A DNA stretch of 64,000 nt from Melanopsichium pennsylvanicum. Lineage: Eukaryota > Basidiomycota > Ustilaginomycetes > Ustilaginales. How positions within the stretch are numbered: the stretch's first letter is position 1; each line of letters starts with the position of its first letter. Location of the stretch: contig OAPG01000021.1 of NCBI GenBank assembly GCA_900208305.1, positions 434,001-498,000 on the forward strand. Direction: 5' to 3'. Both the position numbers and the translations under genes were made by a program. Below are positions 1-12,158 of the stretch, piece after piece. The notes below the pieces were generated by a model, which was not told the origin of the DNA, made no database searches, and saw nothing but the letters and a program-made list of their open reading frames with translations.

Positions 1-2565
1 CGACACCGCCGCATCGTACTCTGATGCGCTTGGAGAGAGCAACATCGCACCACCATCTTGCAGAAACACGGGCTGGCTGCGACCGCTTTGCGCTACAATT
101 TGCTGCACTGCTGCAGCTCTCGACGGCCCCGCATCAGTGTTTGCTATTCCAGCCGAGCTCCGAGCAAAGTAATCTTGTTGGTCGTAAAGAGAAGTACCCG
201 GGACTGATGGGATTTGTTCGCCTGAGATATTAATTGCCAATGTTCCCATCCGCTCTTGCATCTGAATCCGCTCGATCAGCCCTTTGATTTCTTTCCCGGC
301 TGAAGCGCCCGACTCCCTGTCCCTTCCTTCCTCTTGCAGCATCTTCTCCTTTTCTTTCCTCGGAAAGAGCTTGGCAACTTCACCTGCTAGTCTCTGCTCC
401 GCCGAGACCAGCGCTATCCAACTAGGTCGATGGCGTAAGAACACACGCAAAATAGCCTGTGACACGTGCAGATCAGCTTCGGCGACTTGATGTTTGTGCA
501 GCTGACGCCATGGAGTTGCTGAGCTACCCGGCTTGCTTTCTGATCCACCTCTGAAGTCTGCACCTGTGGATGTCCGCGTGAGCATCGCTGTAGCGTACCT
601 CGCATACGAACTTAGTTCGTAGACTTGATCGATCTCGCGCTTTCGTAACCTCGCTTTCGACTCTTGCTTTTGCTTGTTGCGAAGCGAGACAGACCAGCTT
701 GGCCCTTGAGTGCTGCGCTCGAAAGAGCTCATGGTTCCAGCAACTGATGAGCTTTGACCAATTTCCAACAAGGGTTGAACTTCTGCTCCAACGGTGCCCA
801 TCAGAGATCCAGTGCCGGCCTCAGTCGATGTCGATGTTGGGATCGAGCCCACGTGTGATGACACGTCCATCAGCACACTCGATAGCGCTTCTCGTTGCTG
901 CATGACGCGTCTGTGGTATGCCTTCATCTTTTCGCGGTTCTGCTCGGCTCGAGTACGCTTGCGTGAGGCTGGATCGAAGGAGGAAGTCAATGGGAGGAGG
1001 CCGCTGTTTGATCGGTGTGTTCTCCTATCTGCATATGCATGCGACCCTTCCTGATGCTGCAAGAGAGAGTCGGTTGAAAGCATTTCGGTGGGCGTTGTAG
1101 GTAGTGAGCTAAAATAAGAATATGCCGAACTGCTATGCGCTCGGGCATGTTGTGCGGACAGTATCTCCTCTGCAGTCATCATGTTGTACTCCTCAGATGT
1201 TGATCGTTCTGGGACACCACTTGACCACGAAGCATGTGATTGAAGAGGTGGTCGCAAAGTGAGGTTTGTCGCATCGATATCAGCTCCACTGTCTTCCGTC
1301 GACATGTCGCTCGCCTTTCCTCTTCTCCGTTTGGACCAATCTAGATTCGAGGAAGGCAAAAAAGTCCTGGATGAGATACCGCTGTTACCTTGGGCACGGA
1401 GCAAGGGCGCACTGGCACCCATGGAGAGAGTTGTCGAACCTGAAGAGGCAGTTGTTGAGTTCGAGATCGACAGCCTCGAATCGATAAGGCTGACGACGTC
1501 CTCCAAAGGGACATCACAGCGGATCGCCGAGTCGATACTTGCTGCAAAGAGATCTTTTCGTCGCTTCAGCTCATTTGGAACGACCGCTACGCTCAATGGT
1601 CGGTCCGAGGATGACGTTTGTTGCCAACCCTTCTCGCCATCCAGCACCTGGCCGGAAGTGCGGATCTCACCGTCATACGATCTTTGCCCAGTCTGCTTGT
1701 ACGCCTGATCCACGCTCGAGTCTCGTCGGCTTGTGGTGTGATCAGAGTTGGTGTTTGTGCTTAGAGATATTGGGCTCGTGACGCCTGATGGGGGCGTCCG
1801 ATGTCGTTGCAGTCTTGGCTGGGCCGCAGCACAGCGACTAATGTGATCGCCAAAATTGGGGAACAAGTTTTGGAAGATCTCAACCTGGTACTTGAAGGCG
1901 TCCAGCAGCGTCGGCAGAGACATATAGTAAGCACGTCCGAATAGAAGAGGAATCATGCACTCGTGGGTTCCGAGACGCTCGCAGACCCTCCGTTCGTTGC
2001 AAAAGTAGTGAATGGAATCTTTCAAGAAGGTGGTGAAGTGCTGATGCCATGTGCGCTGAGAGACTGCTTCCTCTACCGATGGCTGATCGCGGATGAGACG
2101 ATAGACCACAAAATCGGCGTTGATCACAGCTGCAATTGTGACCATGGAAATGAGGAAATCGTCCAGCGGTCGATCTCGGTCTGCTGGCTTGCCTTGTGCC
2201 TCTAATACCACCTGTTCAAAGATCTTACGATCGTAATACTCGGTGACATTGACGAGGTCATTAGGAGACGCTGGCAGTCCTTGATGGCCTGACATACGTG
2301 GCCAATGGCTCGTATTCAGGCGAGGTTTCCCTAACACCTTCCATTCGTCGTGCAGCCGTCGAAAGCTGAGACCATACATGCGAGCATCTACATATGTCTT
2401 CAGATCGGCGTTTCCGAAGCAAGGAGAGTAGATCCTGCTAACAATCGAGATATCCGTGACGCCATTGGACGCTGCGTTGGTGGGGGGCGTCTGACTATTG
2501 CTTGCGTTCATTTGCGCCGAGCTGTCAGATGAAGTATGAACGTGACTAGGCCCATCTCTGGGCAT
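1..2565 (-). CDS. 3'-truncated large regulator-like protein (bZIP-like basic segment), at least 855 aa
   Basis: An uninterrupted minus-strand frame runs from an ATG at 2565-2563 (preceded in frame by a TAA two codons upstream) to the window edge, where no stop has yet been met, so the C-terminus is missing. The N-terminal ~230 residues look globular (hydrophobic segments such as FLISMVTIAAVINADFVVY). A long Ser/Thr-rich linker follows. At roughly residue 530-565 lies a basic stretch containing SRKRTRAEQNREKMKAYHRR, which resembles the QNR-type basic region of fungal bZIP proteins, though the spacing from Asn to Arg is off by one. Another Lys/Arg-rich helix-like segment follows. I do not recognise the family; a transcription factor is an inference from the basic segment and low-complexity linkers. 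No intron is needed to keep the frame open. Confidence 0.72.
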   Translation of the reverse strand, partial: MPRDGPSHVHTSSDSSAQMNASNSQTPPTNAASNGVTDISIVSRIYSPCFGNADLKTYVDARMYGLSFRRLHDEWKVLGKPRLNTSHWPRMSGHQGLPASPNDLVNVTEYYDRKIFEQVVLEAQGKPADRDRPLDDFLISMVTIAAVINADFVVYRLIRDQPSVEEAVSQRTWHQHFTTFLKDSIHYFCNERRVCERLGTHECMIPLLFGRAYYMSLPTLLDAFKYQVEIFQNLFPNFGDHISRCAAAQPRLQRHRTPPSGVTSPISLSTNTNSDHTTSRRDSSVDQAYKQTGQRSYDGEIRTSGQVLDGEKGWQQTSSSDRPLSVAVVPNELKRRKDLFAASIDSAIRCDVPLEDVVSLIDSRLSISNSTTASSGSTTLSMGASAPLLRAQGNSGISSRTFLPSSNLDWSKRRRGKASDMSTEDSGADIDATNLTLRPPLQSHASWSSGVPERSTSEEYNMMTAEEILSAQHARAHSSSAYSYFSSLPTTPTEMLSTDSLLQHQEGSHAYADRRTHRSNSGLLPLTSSFDPASRKRTRAEQNREKMKAYHRRVMQQREALSSVLMDVSSHVGSIPTSTSTEAGTGSLMGTVGAEVQPLLEIGQSSSVAGTMSSFERSTQGPSWSVSLRNKQKQESKARLRKREIDQVYELSSYARYATAMLTRTSTGADFRGGSESKPGSSATPWRQLHKHQVAEADLHVSQAILRVFLRHRPSWIALVSAEQRLAGEVAKLFPRKEKEKMLQEEGRDRESGASAGKEIKGLIERIQMQERMGTLAINISGEQIPSVPGTSLYDQQDYFARSSAGIANTDAGPSRAAAVQQIVAQSGRSQPVFLQDGGAMLLSPSASEYDAAVS

Positions 2566-5500
2566 GTTTTACTTTGGCCGGGATGTAGTTGAGGCTGAGC
2601 TATGGCGATAGGGATAGGGCAGGAATTGGTGTCTGACTACCTGTCCCTTCTGAGCCAAACACGGCGTGTGAACACGATCTTTCAGACCGTCCAGTGTAAG
2701 CCGAGATGGGGTGGACGTCCGGAGGATCGAGTTGGGCGGAATGAACAGCTAAAGGAGGATAAGAGGCTGAGTCGTGATAATGTGGTACCCTCTGTCTGGC
2801 TGACATCTACGATGATGTCGACACTACACAATCAGCTCGATGACGGCGTAAGCGGTCTCGTTGACGATGATGTCAGGGTTGTCAGGCCTCGCTTTCGTTC
2901 AAAGTGATCTCGGTGCTGCCAAATTTGAAAAGCCTGCTTGTGTTGCGCGAATGTGACGTCTCGTGATGACACCGCTGAGCTGAGATGATCTCTTTCTTGG
3001 CGATATTTGGTTACTATACAGAGCAGCCGAATAGGTCGTGGAGCCTAGCAATAACTGCTACCGAAGGTCCCAAGCAGTGTGTTGGCTGTGGATCTGTCGT
3101 CGAGGTTGACACAAAGTTACCGTGGACGATGCTGACGAGGCTGTTGCGTCGAGAGCGGCAAAGCACCGACAAAGCGGTGCCAATATGTGTCGCTAGCTGT
3201 CTTAGCTTAAGTTTGGCCAAGCTTGTGTCGAGGATGAGGTCGTAAACAGAATAGGAAGGGTAGGGATAAAGTTCCAGGGAAAGCAGACGAACAGGATAAT
3301 ATCTTGAAGGAAAGCGAAACAAGGCACGCAAACAAATGCCGGCAAATGCGCGAGATCTAGTACAGGTAAGCAGGGCGGTGCCGTCCGTGTGGTGCAGCTC
3401 GGCAGGAATGGTGAAGAGTGTGTAGGAAAGTAACATGGAACCTTTAGGGAGGATGTTATATGGTAAGGGGGCTGAAATGCATGCTAGTTTTCATATGCGT
3501 GTACTTGGATGCATTTATGCGAGATGAGCCACGGCCAATTGGTGTGTGATGGTTACGAGCAGCGGAAATACTCGCTGAACAACACTGAAGTCGGGAGGAA
3601 CGGAGACGAGGACGATGGCAACTTTGAGCAAGTCGAGGAACCGAGGCACAGCCGGGTCGCACGAAGGACGAGGGGCACCAAAGTGAAGCAAATAGAACGG
3701 CAAAGACGCCGAAGGGAACGACGAAGCTTTAGGCCGAGGATAAAGTTGCAAAGGCAGCTCGCACGGTGGCGACAACCAGCAGATGCCGATCAGCTGGGGC
3801 GAAGGGTTGACAATAGCGGAACAAGACGTTGGTGGACGAAGGACAAATAGCAGAGCTTGGGTGTGGCGGGGTTACTGAACACAACAATGCCAAGATGGCT
3901 GGCTCGAAAAGAGGCGTAGTCAGTGGGATTAAGGGATGTCATCGGCGAAGAGTGAGATCTTTCCTCGGCGGCATGAAAAGTGATTGAGACTAGGCATTCG
4001 GAATAGACTGACGCTGCTCTTTGGCTGCGACGTGTCACGAATCCACACGTGGGAAGTGTGCTTCAATCGATGTGACTGCGCTGCAACAGAGTACCATCAA
4101 GACCAAGGGTTGATTGTACTATGCGAGGATAGATTTCAGACAAACAGCTCGTCGGAGTAGGAACGGGAGGTCTTCGGGCAGTGAGGATATGTTGTACGAG
4201 GATCACTCGTGAAATTTTCTGGAGAGGTGGTAAGCAGTAAGAAGAGGTAGTGCGACAGGAGCCCGTCGAAGCTTCACTATGACATCGACAGAGAGACGAG
4301 CAGAGGTACGACCGGGCATTCAGAGACAGGGCATTCAGAGACAGGGCATTCAGAGACAGGGCATTCAGAGACAGGGACCGTTACAGTCTCTTCAGATCCA
4401 ATTCTGAGGGAGATTGGCTCTTTGGGCAGGGAGGGCGTGATCAGCTCCAAGGGCGCGCTGATCAAGGAGTTCCCTCTCGTGTCGCCTTGCGGAGACTCGA
4501 TTGCACATTGATCGAGATGCAGCAGGCCATGACCAGTCACATCACCAGGCACCGGAATGATTCCTAGGCTAGTACCGATTCCGAAGGATCGCCTAAAGGA
4601 AACTGTAGTGAGAATCGAAAGTTGACAGGAGGCAATCCGGAGAAGCGCAGCACAGGCAGTGGGCTGAGACCACTTTCCCGGATGGCTTGGACTGCAGCGG
4701 AGCTTCAAACAGGGGGGTCAGGCGTGGATGGCGGAAATGTCTTGTCAGCTGTTCTTTGTTGCTGCTGCAGCTCAGACGCAGAAGGCTGCACTGTCGGATC
4801 TTGAATCGTGGAACGGCTGCCTTGTCTCGGATTTACGACATGTTCAGCAGTTGTTGCGGTCGCACAATCGCATCTCCTGATGAACGGCATTTGACCTCAC
4901 TCCTTTTGGCTATCAGAACGCTGGATCGCTAGCGTTGCAGCTGCCTCTTGCAGCTGTAATGATACACATTCTTAAGCGTTACCAGAATCATGCAAGCCTT
5001 GCCTGTCCCGGAAAAACAAATCGGTCTCGGAGTCGTTGCTCATTTGCACAGATGACCGCAGAGGGGGGAGGTCTACATTCAGGCATGCTCGTCAGGCGAT
5101 GGCGACTATCACCGTCATGACTCGGAAACAGTAATGCTTCCATTTGTCTGGATGCCTGCCTTGCCTGGTCGCATGGCTTACGGGATGCCACAAGGCTCGA
5201 CCAAGTTCACATTCTTCTATGGCATAGATCGGCCAGCAGGTTGGACCAGGGATGCTATTGAGGGGGGAAAGGGTGGGTTGGATCGCATCAAGTGACTCCA
5301 AGTCCGCAATGAGACACAATCGAGATCAACGGTTCGTCTGGTGGCCTTGCTGTGCTCTCGAAAAGTCGCAGTAACGATTGCGGATAAAGTCTTGCTTTCT
5401 TTTACCCCTTCCTGTCTACAGTATGTCCTTTTTCCAGTTTCCTTTCTTTTCCTTTTCCTTCATCGTTTCTTTCTCTTTTCGTGTTTTGTTTTTCTGGAGA

Positions 5501-8500
5501 TACAGCAGTCTCTTTGCCGAGAGTTTCGATATTGATTCTTTTTTCTTGGTGGTTTTTATGTTTTTGCTGTCTTTTATTTTCAATTGGCGAGATGCAGAGC
5601 TCTGACTCGTGGATGCCACATCCTTGACGCCTCATGACGCCATGTGTAGCACGAGGTGGGAGCATGTGGAAATCCACATCGCACCCTCAACTGGAACTAA
5701 AGGTGCGGAATGATAAGAATGCACAGCTTTACAGTAGACACGATTGCAGGAGAAACCAGCATCTCTTACAACAGCCCATCTCGATGAGAAACGCGCAAGT
5801 GTGGGCATCCTCATCTTGAGCCAATCATCTAAGCTAATGTACATTTCACAGGAACAGAATAGGCTGACATTGAAATTTGTCGATCACTAGGACAGTCTGA
5901 AGGACGTCTCGTCTTCGCAGGATGCAGCCATCCAACTTGAGGCACTTCCGATCAGGAACAGACGAGCGAAAGTGGAAATGAGAGTGTGGGTCGATTTGCC
6001 GGGACCCAAAAATAGCTCTTTCTACGGTAAATTTACTGTACTGTAGCAAGAAACGATGGACCAAAGACAGGAGCAGAAAACAAGCCGTCTGGCTTCACAC
6101 CAGACAGAGGACCCGAAGACTGATGCAGAGCCGGTCGAGCGCAACCTAAAGCGAACGATCCAATGGTGCGAGGTTCGCAGAGCGGCTTGCTCTGAAACAG
6201 TGTCTAGAGCCATTCCAATCTCCGCATCGCGAAGTCAAAAGGATTATTTCGCATTCCGACCCAATGCCCTAAGAATTCGATATGCAAAGCAGCGAGGGAC
6301 AAGGTAGAAGCATTGAAGAAAGGGTAAAAAAGGAGAGAAACAAAACAAAACAAAAAAAGACCAAAATGCAGAGAAGGAAAGGCAAGCTTGAAGCCATACG
6401 TATATCGGCCCTTGAAACACACTTTAGCAATAGAGCATGCTTCTGACTCTTGTATCCTGGCCAATCGAGACTTTATCCGGAGGATTCTCTTTTACAATTG
6501 GGGAGGCACGAATCGTCTCTTGATTGCGATGACCCTGGAACGGAACGTCACGATCTCAATGATACATCGGAACAGATGACTTGAGAGCGACATTACCGAG
6601 AGAATGCTTCATGCGTGAGACAATCATATGATTAACGACAAAAACGATGAGAGTATTCTATCCTAGCTGTTGCTCAAGCGCCAGTCGTCCCAAGTGCAGT
6701 GCAGCTAGAAAGCTTTTCACGATGTGATCACCTGTCACGCATCAAATCGACGTTTGCCAAGGCTGCATGGCCACTCTATGTACCGCTCCAGCTCAGACGT
6801 GGTTGCCGTCTACGTGAAGGCAAATAGTCAACTTTCGGTTTGACAGGCCCTTGGTTCCTAGATGACACTCTACACAAGGAACAACGTATGACACCACGGG
6901 GAAGATATGGAACAGGAGATTGGAGCGTGTCTCTGTTGGTACTTCAGCGCCTTTCACGAGGAAAGGCGAGGGAAGGATGTTTGTCGTGGCACGCCACGTC
7001 ATTTTGCCGAGTATGTTCAGTCAAGCATTCAGATGGCAGTTGCCACCAATTTGATCCATACAGAACACGACAGGCGACCGAAGCCGCACTTTGCAGCTTA
7101 TCCCCCGTACCCTCAGCGGCAGCCGCGATTAAAATGTATCAGCTCATTGTCCCTTCCATACCATAATCGCTCTAGATATGCTTCTCTTTGCGAGACAAAG
7201 CTGGGAGAACTTGGCAGATCTCGGCTAAATACTGGATCACGTTCGGCTAGACACACATGGAACTCGCACCTATCCACTGCAGCTCGTATACAGTACTTTA
7301 CAGCACAGCACATGTTTACATATTTTCATGTTTTCGCCACGAATTCTCGTCCCTCAATTTATTCCGACTTTGTGATATTTTGAACTTTATTTTTTGTTTC
7401 CTTTCTTTGACAGATCGTGTTCGCGTGGGTGAAAGACAGGAAAATGTCTGGTCGAATCAGTTTGGCAAGTTCAGATATTTTTCAGTGAGCTTCGCTGCCA
7501 ACAGGAACGGGCTTAAGGGAATGTGCGATCGTGCAAAGCAATCGCGTTGACGCTTACCAACATTCGTGTTTCAACTCTGTTTTCAATTCTGCGCATCCAA
7601 GACAGGCATTCACTGACGCAAAGCAGCTCTACAATGATAGGCTCACCGAGCCACTTTTCGTCAGTCATCGTTTACATGATCATCACCTTGAAAATGATTC
7701 CATTCTTGCGGATTCGACGAAAATACTTCGGCGAGGACAGCACAATAAACAGAACAGTCAGAATATTTTACATGCCTCAATTCGAGTTTATCCTATATCC
7801 CAACCCCGCTGTCTCCTGCGTTGAGTCGGGACAGCACACGACTCCATTCTGGCTTTTCTTTAACGCGGTTTGATGATTGGGTTGGCGATCCAACCATATG
7901 AGAATCACGACATCCCGTCAGTGCCCATTTAGTGGTAGTGTCTGCTTTACCTCAACATTGCCAACCCAGCCGTACATGCTGGAAGAATGCAGTGCGTGCA
8001 TACACCGCTCAGAAATTGGCGCTAAAAATATTATACATCCGTAACTCCTCTCCAACCTGGCGACACAGAACCTCGCTTCCGATTTCTTGCAATCCCCTTC
8101 CACTGCACCCGAAAAGGGCTGTGAAGCGCTCGTCGTCATCGTCGTTGATGCCCACATGGTCAGCATGAATGCAAAACGTGGACTCAGCAATAGTTTTTTT
8201 TTTTTTTTTTGCGACGCACCTCCCTCGACGAAATGACATCAACCTCGATGAATCACAATACCTTCACAGGGATGCCACGACATTGTCATGTCACGATCGA
8301 TGGATGACCCGTGTCGTTGGGTCCGAGCACTTGCTTGGCGATCCAAACGGACGGCCAATCGCATCAGTCGGCGACATTTTCATGGACACATGTCATGCAG
8401 TGGTAGGTGCGGATATATTGCCAACGAGCAGCGTGTGTGTCGGAATGCGCTCCGTACCGTATCATGGAATGGATTTTATCCGAGCTTTCTCCTCTTCTTT

Positions 8501-9317
8501 TTTTCCGGTCGACCCCTCTCTTCTTGAAAGCTCGCATTTTCTAGAATTGCAAATGTTAAGCCTCATTTATGTGTTTTCCATCGAAATTATCATCATAGAT
8601 TGCTCTTGCACCAAGTTACAAGTAGTATCTCGCACGAACAGACAAAGCCGTCAATGCGCGCATGATATCGCTTTTGATATGGCTCTACTTTGAGCCTCAG
8701 AGCAATAGTTCCCATTGCATTTGGCACGCGATCAACTTCTGCAGCGTCTAGTCGACATTGACAAAGTGCTCTGCATGGCTGTCTAGGAACCTACATGATC
8801 CCAGAGATAAGACGACGAAACCAAGAGCATCATGACTTGTTCGTGCACATAGCCTTGTGAGGTGTTGAGAGTCGCTCACAGACCCTGCAAGTAACACACA
8901 CCGGCACTCGCAATGGACAGCGAAATGCTCAGACTTTGTCGTGTCAGGAAAGTTTCTCTCGAGGAAATTCATCTTGCATATCAGCACAAAGTGCAAGTCG
9001 CAGGGTGGCTCCGTAGGGGCACGCGCCTCCCACCAAACCTGCATCCAACTCTACAACGCGTAATTTCAACACAACGTCTTTACCGTCCCACCAACTGTGT
9101 TCTCGCGTCCTATTGAGTTGCTCGAATTGCACCCGCCCCACAAACCTCATAACCATCTCATAGCCTTCCTTTGCGCCACAGTTGACAGGTTCGACATTTG
9201 GCAAAGATCAAGACTGAACCGATCCAAGCCGGCCTTGGTCTCTTCCACCTTTGATATCTCCTTGGCCCCACCTTCTTCCCATCTGCACATCATTCATCAA
9301 AGTCACATAGAGCCACC
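2566..9317. other. 6.7 kb region without recognisable genes
   Basis: Only short, unconvincing frames occur here on either strand. It contains the upstream region of the large regulator-like gene and, at the right end, the promoter of the Vip1/Ssp120 gene. It also holds a 15-bp tandem repeat near 4310, T-rich tracts (5400-5600 and a 20-nt T run near 8190), and copies of the TACTGTA-type motif near 6026 and 7288. An unusually long 5' region is common for fungal regulators, but hidden small multi-exon genes (for example effectors) cannot be excluded by eye. Confidence 0.5.
4308..4376. repeat. 15-bp tandem repeat, about 4 units
   Basis: The unit gggcattcagagaca is repeated head to tail four times and is almost perfect. 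Because the unit is a multiple of three, a minus-strand frame at 4277-4708 reads it as a repeated PVSEC pentapeptide near its C-terminus, but that 143-codon frame has no other sign of being a gene. Confidence 0.85.
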
Positions 9318-11658
9318 ATGGCTTCTTCAACTCCAGCATCCATCGTGGTCGTCACCGGCATCAATAAGAATACTGCTAAGAAGCAGATCGATGACTTCTT
9401 CAGCTTCTGCGGCTCCATCACAAAGCTCGACCTGACCGACGATGGCGCTACCCATCAAAAGGCTGTCATCCAGTTCGCAAAGCCGAGCGCTGCCAGTACC
9501 GCTGTGATGCTGCACGGCAGCGCGCTCGATGATGCCAACCTCTCGGTCGCTCTTACTGGCGATGCTGCAGCTGCAGCTGCTGCCGGTGCCTCCGCTACCA
9601 TCGGCGTGCGCGATGACGCACAGCCCGTCGGCCAGGAGGACAAGCCCAAGACCGCCATCGTTGCCGAATACCTCGCCCACGGTTACACCATCTCGGACGA
9701 GATCACAAAGCGTGCCATCGAGCTCGATAATAAGCATGGCCTCTCGAACAGGTTCAAGGGCTACCTCTCTCAGCTCGACCGTTCGCTCGGTGAGAGGCTC
9801 GAAAAGGCCGCTCCTTCGTCTGCTACTACGACGAGCAGGACTGAGCACACCCCAAGCGGGCCCGCTGCTCTCTCATCGGCTACTGAAAAAGAAGCTGCTG
9901 CTATGCCTGTTCCAGGCGATGACGCTTCAGTACTGGGTCCCAAGACCACCACTACGGTGCCCGAGCCCGCCGCTGCCGCACAGGACCCCTCCTTCACGCG
10001 CAACCTTCAGCAACGAGCCCAAGCCGTGCTCGACAAGCCCCAAGTCAAGTCCAAGACCGACTTTGTCTGGACCAAGCTCAGCGACTACTACAATGCCTTT
10101 GCCAACCACCCCAAGATCCACGAGTACTACTCCAAGACCTCCAAGACCGTCACTGACGTGCACGAGGAGGCGAAGCGCATCGCGGACAAGAAGAAGCAAG
10201 GTGGGCCATCCGGCGCTGCTGGTACTTCGGCACCTACGCCTTCTACTGACGCCAAGCAGATGAGCGCTTCGTGGCTGCTCGTCGGCCTTCTGCTCTTCTC
10301 GAGCCTTTCGCTCGGCGTTTCTGCGCATGACCTCGATGCTATCTCCAACGAGCCCGCCGAGGTTGCTGGCTTCCAGCCCACCGACATTGAGCACGAGAGC
10401 TACATTCAGAGGCACATGCGTACCGAGCACCACATCAACGCCTTCAATCTGGGCAGTGCTTTCGCTCTTCACGATCTCGACCGTAACGGCGTGCTTGACC
10501 GAGCCGAGATCGAGGCCATCTATGGTGTCCACCATTCCGAGTCGAAGAAGCACTCGCCCACCGCCGAGGTCCACGATGAGAAGGCGGACAAGATCGTCAA
10601 CGCCGTTCTGCGTGCCATGGACATTAACCGTGACGGCTTGATCACCAAGAAGGAGTTCATCGATGCTGGCCCCAACGGTCTTCCCATCTTCCCAGAGTAT
10701 AACATCGGCAGTCTCGGACACCATTACGACGAGGAGTCCGAATTCTTTGTCCACCACGAGGAGCTTTATCACAAAACTCCCGAGACCCAGACCGACGAGG
10801 CGTACAACCACAAGGAGGATATCGAGCACTTTGCCCACCACGAACAGATCGAGAAGGAGGAGGAGCGACGCGAACGCATGGCGGAGGGCCTGCCTTCCAT
10901 CGAGGAAGATGCTCGTCTCAGGAAGGAGGCTGCTGCTCGCGGCGAAAAGTACATGTCCCCTTATGACCAGCAACTGACCCCCGAGGAGCAGAAGAAGGCG
11001 CAAAAAGAGCATGATGATGCGCTACTCGGCAACGCCGTGCGTGAAGCCGAGGCCAATCAGCACGTATTCCGCACTCCCACCGGCACGCACGTCGTCAAGG
11101 AGGAGCAGATGGTCTTCCAGGACGTCGAGGTCGACAACGCTGGTCGTCCCGCGCACCCTCCTGCAGATGCCAACAACGCCAAATCCGGCAGCAAGGCATC
11201 CGCCGCGGGCCAGGCTGATGAGCGTTTGCCTCACGGCGTAGCTGACCGCGTCCCAGGTGAGACTGAGGAGGGCCGAAAGCAGCGTCTTGCCGCCGCCAAG
11301 TTGGAAGCCTCCCGAAGACCATCGTACGGCAAGGGTGAGAAGGGCTTCGCATACCCCAAGGATGACAGCGACCGCATGCGCAAGGGCGCCCCATATAAGG
11401 TAAGTACTCGGATCAATTTCAAAAAAGCAACCGGCATCCCAATGACGAACCACTCTGTTCTAACCACGGACAGTATCCTCCTTTGCAAAAACAGTACCGA
11501 GTCAAGAAGCAGTCGTACTTTGTAAGTCTCTAATCTCTCTAACCTCGAAACGAGATGTTGTGGTGGCATCGATCCGATCGGCAACTGACCCCTTTGCATG
11601 TCTCCTTTTCGCGCCTCCTCGCGTGATTTTCCTCTTGCAATCGCAGGGCGAGTTCTGA
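9318..11658 (+). CDS. In-frame fusion: Vip1-like RRM protein + Ssp120-like EF-hand secretory protein (713 aa)
   Basis: Exons 9318-11399, 11474-11521 and 11647-11658 join in phase 0. The start is a good Kozak context (gccaccATGG). Residues ~6-85 form a single RRM (IVVVTGINKNT, then AVIQF), followed by a region typical of the fungal Vip1 family, including AEYLAHGYTISDEI and a conserved FVWTKLSDYYNAF block, with an Ala/Pro/Ser-rich linker between. Met315 begins a textbook signal peptide (SWLLVGLLLFSSLSLGVSA). Two EF-hands follow (DLDRNGVLDRAE near 386 and DINRDGLITKKE near 434), then Glu/His/Lys-rich helices. This second half matches the Ssp120/nucleobindin-like luminal calcium-binding proteins of the early secretory pathway. 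Joining a cytosolic RNA-binding module to a secretory one is odd. A possible 59-nt intron (10201-10259: GT, TACTGAC branch, CAG) would, if used, end the Vip1 part 24 codons later at a TGA (10328-10330). Alternatives are internal initiation at 10260 or two overlapping transcripts. Confidence 0.85.
10201..10259 (+). other. Candidate facultative intron at the Vip1/Ssp120 junction
   Basis: GT at 10201, a perfect fungal branch site TACTGAC and CAG at the end, immediately before the ATG that starts the signal-peptide half. Its length is not a multiple of three: retention gives the fusion, removal gives a stand-alone RRM protein with a short new C-terminus. Prediction only. Confidence 0.4.
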
Positions 11659-12158
11659 AGCTAACAACTTCCAAAGAAGTCTCTTTCTTCCTGACATGAG
11701 CGACGGTGAAGCACCTCCAAGCTCGACCCGCCCTCTTTTCCCGTCTTTACTGTGTACCTATTCCGCGCACTCAGCACCATGTTTCGATCAGAGGTAATTC
11801 TAGCTTGCATTTTTCGACGCATGCCGACGCTAAGCTTGCGACATGACCTGAAGCTCGCAGCAGACACGTCAAGGACTCAGACTGATGACCGAAGAGGAGT
11901 AAATCACTGCATTGAGGATACACTTCGGAGGAGAAACCCCGCATCGGTGGCTTGACGAGGTGTCGAAACATATCGAGGACGTCGCTACAATAACGAGAAT
12001 TGTCAAACAATGAAGAGAACAACAAACGGAACAGAGAAACCGAGCCCGGTTGCGAAGCTGAAGAGGCTAGAAAAGGCGATAGCTGCCGTTGGATCGGAGC
12101 GATACCGGATTGCAGCAACACCGACGTAATTAGCCCGCTTCAAACGAGAACTGAAAGC
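11659..12158. other. Short gap between convergent genes
   Basis: This stretch holds the 3' ends of the convergent Vip1/Ssp120 and protease-inhibitor genes. I see no coding potential or RNA gene in it. Confidence 0.5.

Noticed and set aside
3014..3436. 140-codon minus-strand frame upstream of the large regulator
   Set aside because: No recognisable features; lies where a long 5' UTR or promoter is expected.
6907..7383. 158-codon plus-strand frame
   Set aside because: No domain, unusual composition and no promoter-like context; probably chance.
8169..8693. 174-codon plus-strand frame
   Set aside because: It runs through a 20-nt T tract and shows no domain, signal peptide or conserved composition.
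9927..11012. 361-codon antisense frame opposite the Vip1/Ssp120 gene
   Set aside because: Shadow of strong codon bias on the coding strand; Leu/Val-rich composition typical of such shadows. The same holds for 41849-42934 opposite GDH2 and 27432-28175 opposite PAP1.
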